The notes under the pieces: model-generated
What the model was told of the DNA's origin: nothing
The model's input: only the letters and a program-made list of their open reading frames with translations
Database searches by the model: none
Origin: Defluviitaleaceae bacterium
GTDB lineage: Bacteria; Bacillota; Clostridia; Lachnospirales; WRAX01
NCBI GenBank assembly: GCA_009784355.1
Contig: WRBU01000075.1
Coordinates: forward strand, 1-6,188
Direction: 5' to 3'
DNA length: 6,188 bases
Program-made: the position numbers and the translations under genes
In this document: piece by piece, positions 5,152 through 6,188 of the stretch
Layout of the letters: each line of letters begins with the position of its first letter
Position numbering within the stretch: position 1 is the first letter of the stretch

Positions 5152-6188
5152 TTGGTGAATAGGGCTATTGGCAAAATTCTGCGTTACGAGCGGATATATA
5201 ACCGCAAAAAAGATGCCGGCTCCGCTCATATTATGGCTTTAAGCTATTATATGGGATATATTGTAAGCGGACAGCAGGATATGCTGTATAAGGCAAATTT
5301 TGCACTCACGCAGGCGGCACATCAAGCAGATGTAGGCTTGGTTTTTTTGCGTGCCTTTATAGCTTACGAGCTTGAAAACTACGAGCTTTTCAGCGATTTA
5401 TTATCCCAGCTTCGCCCATTAAGAAATGCAATGAAAGCCAACAAACCAAGACTTTATGCATATTACCTTTATTTTGACTGCCTGTTGGATTTAACAAACC
5501 AAAAAGCCCGTGCGGCAAGCCGTAATTTTAAAGCATTAAATGAATATTATGAGCAGCAAAAGGTGCCTGATGCCGAAATTTTGCTTGCCAGCCTTAATTT
5601 GATATACGAAGATACTGACAAAGCCTTTGTCTTCTTGCATAAAGCCTATACACGAGGCGAAAGGTCGCCTTTGTTTTTTGTATGCTTGTTAAGGACGTTT
5701 AACCAATCCCGCCCAAGGAATTTTGAGGGCGAACTTTTGTTGCCCCTTATAATGTGGGCTTTAAATTCTGGATGCTATATAGAAAATATTGTTTCACAAA
5801 ACCAAGCCCTAGCCGAAGCTCTTTTGCGCCGCCGCCCAAAAATGGCACAAAGCATTTATAGCCGCTATTCTATGGACTGGGTGCTTCACATCATAACCAC
5901 TGCAAAAATGATAGAAAATGACATTAGTGAGGAAGCGTTTTATTACTACAAAAAGGCAGACGAAAGGCAGTTGCATTTTGGGCAGTTGTACGACTTTTTG
6001 TTGCGCTCTGCCCACAAAAACGGAATAGAAGATATAAGCGGATACTCATTGTATCAATATATTAGCAATGAAAAAAGTATCAGCGAGGATATTTTGCCTT
6101 TTATTTATCACTTGGTGCTAAAAGGGGCTTTGGGCGGACGCCACAGTGAAATTTTGGAACGTGTAAAAGGCGATATTGCGGCTTTTGC
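5152..6188 (+). CDS. Helical TPR-like protein resembling the middle part of DUF5717 proteins, C-terminus beyond window
   Basis: The reading frame stays open from TTG at 5152 (or GTG at 5155) to the right edge, 345 codons. It is easily missed because it lacks an ATG start and its stop is outside the window. The product is almost wholly alpha-helical, rich in Tyr, Leu and Ala, with helix pairs of TPR/solenoid character (for example about 24-60, 62-95, 100-130, 139-168), and has no signal peptide or membrane segment. The stretch KAFVFLHKAYTRGERSPLFF (about 157-176), followed by an FEGELLLPLIMWAL segment, and later SEDILPFIYHLVLKGAL, recalls the region after the Ig-like part of single-chain DUF5717 proteins, where 'RGCRSPLLYLEA' and 'LPKxVLxYF' type motifs occur (from memory). 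The gene begins 3 nt after the preceding stop, implying tight coupling and possibly a two-subunit assembly. Function unknown; scaffold or protein-binding role is inference. Confidence 0.8.
   Translation, partial: MVNRAIGKILRYERIYNRKKDAGSAHIMALSYYMGYIVSGQQDMLYKANFALTQAAHQADVGLVFLRAFIAYELENYELFSDLLSQLRPLRNAMKANKPRLYAYYLYFDCLLDLTNQKARAASRNFKALNEYYEQQKVPDAEILLASLNLIYEDTDKAFVFLHKAYTRGERSPLFFVCLLRTFNQSRPRNFEGELLLPLIMWALNSGCYIENIVSQNQALAEALLRRRPKMAQSIYSRYSMDWVLHIITTAKMIENDISEEAFYYYKKADERQLHFGQLYDFLLRSAHKNGIEDISGYSLYQYISNEKSISEDILPFIYHLVLKGALGGRHSEILERVKGDIAAF

Noticed and set aside
1..6188. CRISPR array, tRNA or rRNA genes, transposase or integrase
   Set aside because: No regularly spaced repeats, no cloverleaf-like segments in the non-coding gaps, and no recombinase motifs in any supported reading frame.

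Overview
The window looks like a chromosomal segment of a Firmicutes bacterium, most likely of class Clostridia. The basis is near-consensus sigma-A type promoters, strong purine-rich Shine-Dalgarno (SD) sequences, the hisS-aspS gene order common in Firmicutes, and a gene pair resembling the clostridial DUF5717 family. All family assignments come from reading the sequence and from memory; no search was run. The taxonomic guess stops at class level.

Left half, minus strand (1-2633): a two-gene aminoacyl-tRNA synthetase operon, hisS followed by aspS. hisS is complete (419 aa). aspS starts inside the last codons of hisS (13-nt overlap) and runs off the left edge after 443 codons, before motif 3. 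A sigma-A type promoter (TTGAAA-17-TACAAT) drives hisS. The predicted leader is about 45 nt, too short for a T-box, and begins with a perfect 9-bp palindrome.

Middle (2634-2692): a compact divergent promoter region. The hisS promoter and a rightward promoter (TTGATT-17-TATAAT) sit back to back, with their -35 boxes one base apart. The rightward promoter should start RNA almost exactly at the ATG of the next gene, so that mRNA may be leaderless.

Right half, plus strand (2693-6188): three uncharacterised genes. The first encodes a 381-aa protein with one N-terminal membrane segment, a cytoplasmic-sized loop, a tight transmembrane hairpin and a long helical tail, a layout like MotA/TolQ/ExbB/ZorA proteins. 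After a 134-bp gap holding an elaborate inverted-repeat element come a 391-aa beta-rich protein with apparent Ig-like domains and no signal peptide, then a helical, TPR-like protein cut by the right edge. These last two resemble the N-terminal and following regions of single-chain DUF5717 proteins, so they look like a split version of that family. The intergenic element carries two copies of GTCCTC, each the exact complement of the downstream gene's SD sequence GAGGAC. This makes it a candidate translational control element and the most interesting unexplained structure here.

The left genes are housekeeping translation functions. The right genes probably form one transcription unit of unknown function, with a membrane protein that could anchor two cytoplasmic scaffold-like proteins; that role is inference.
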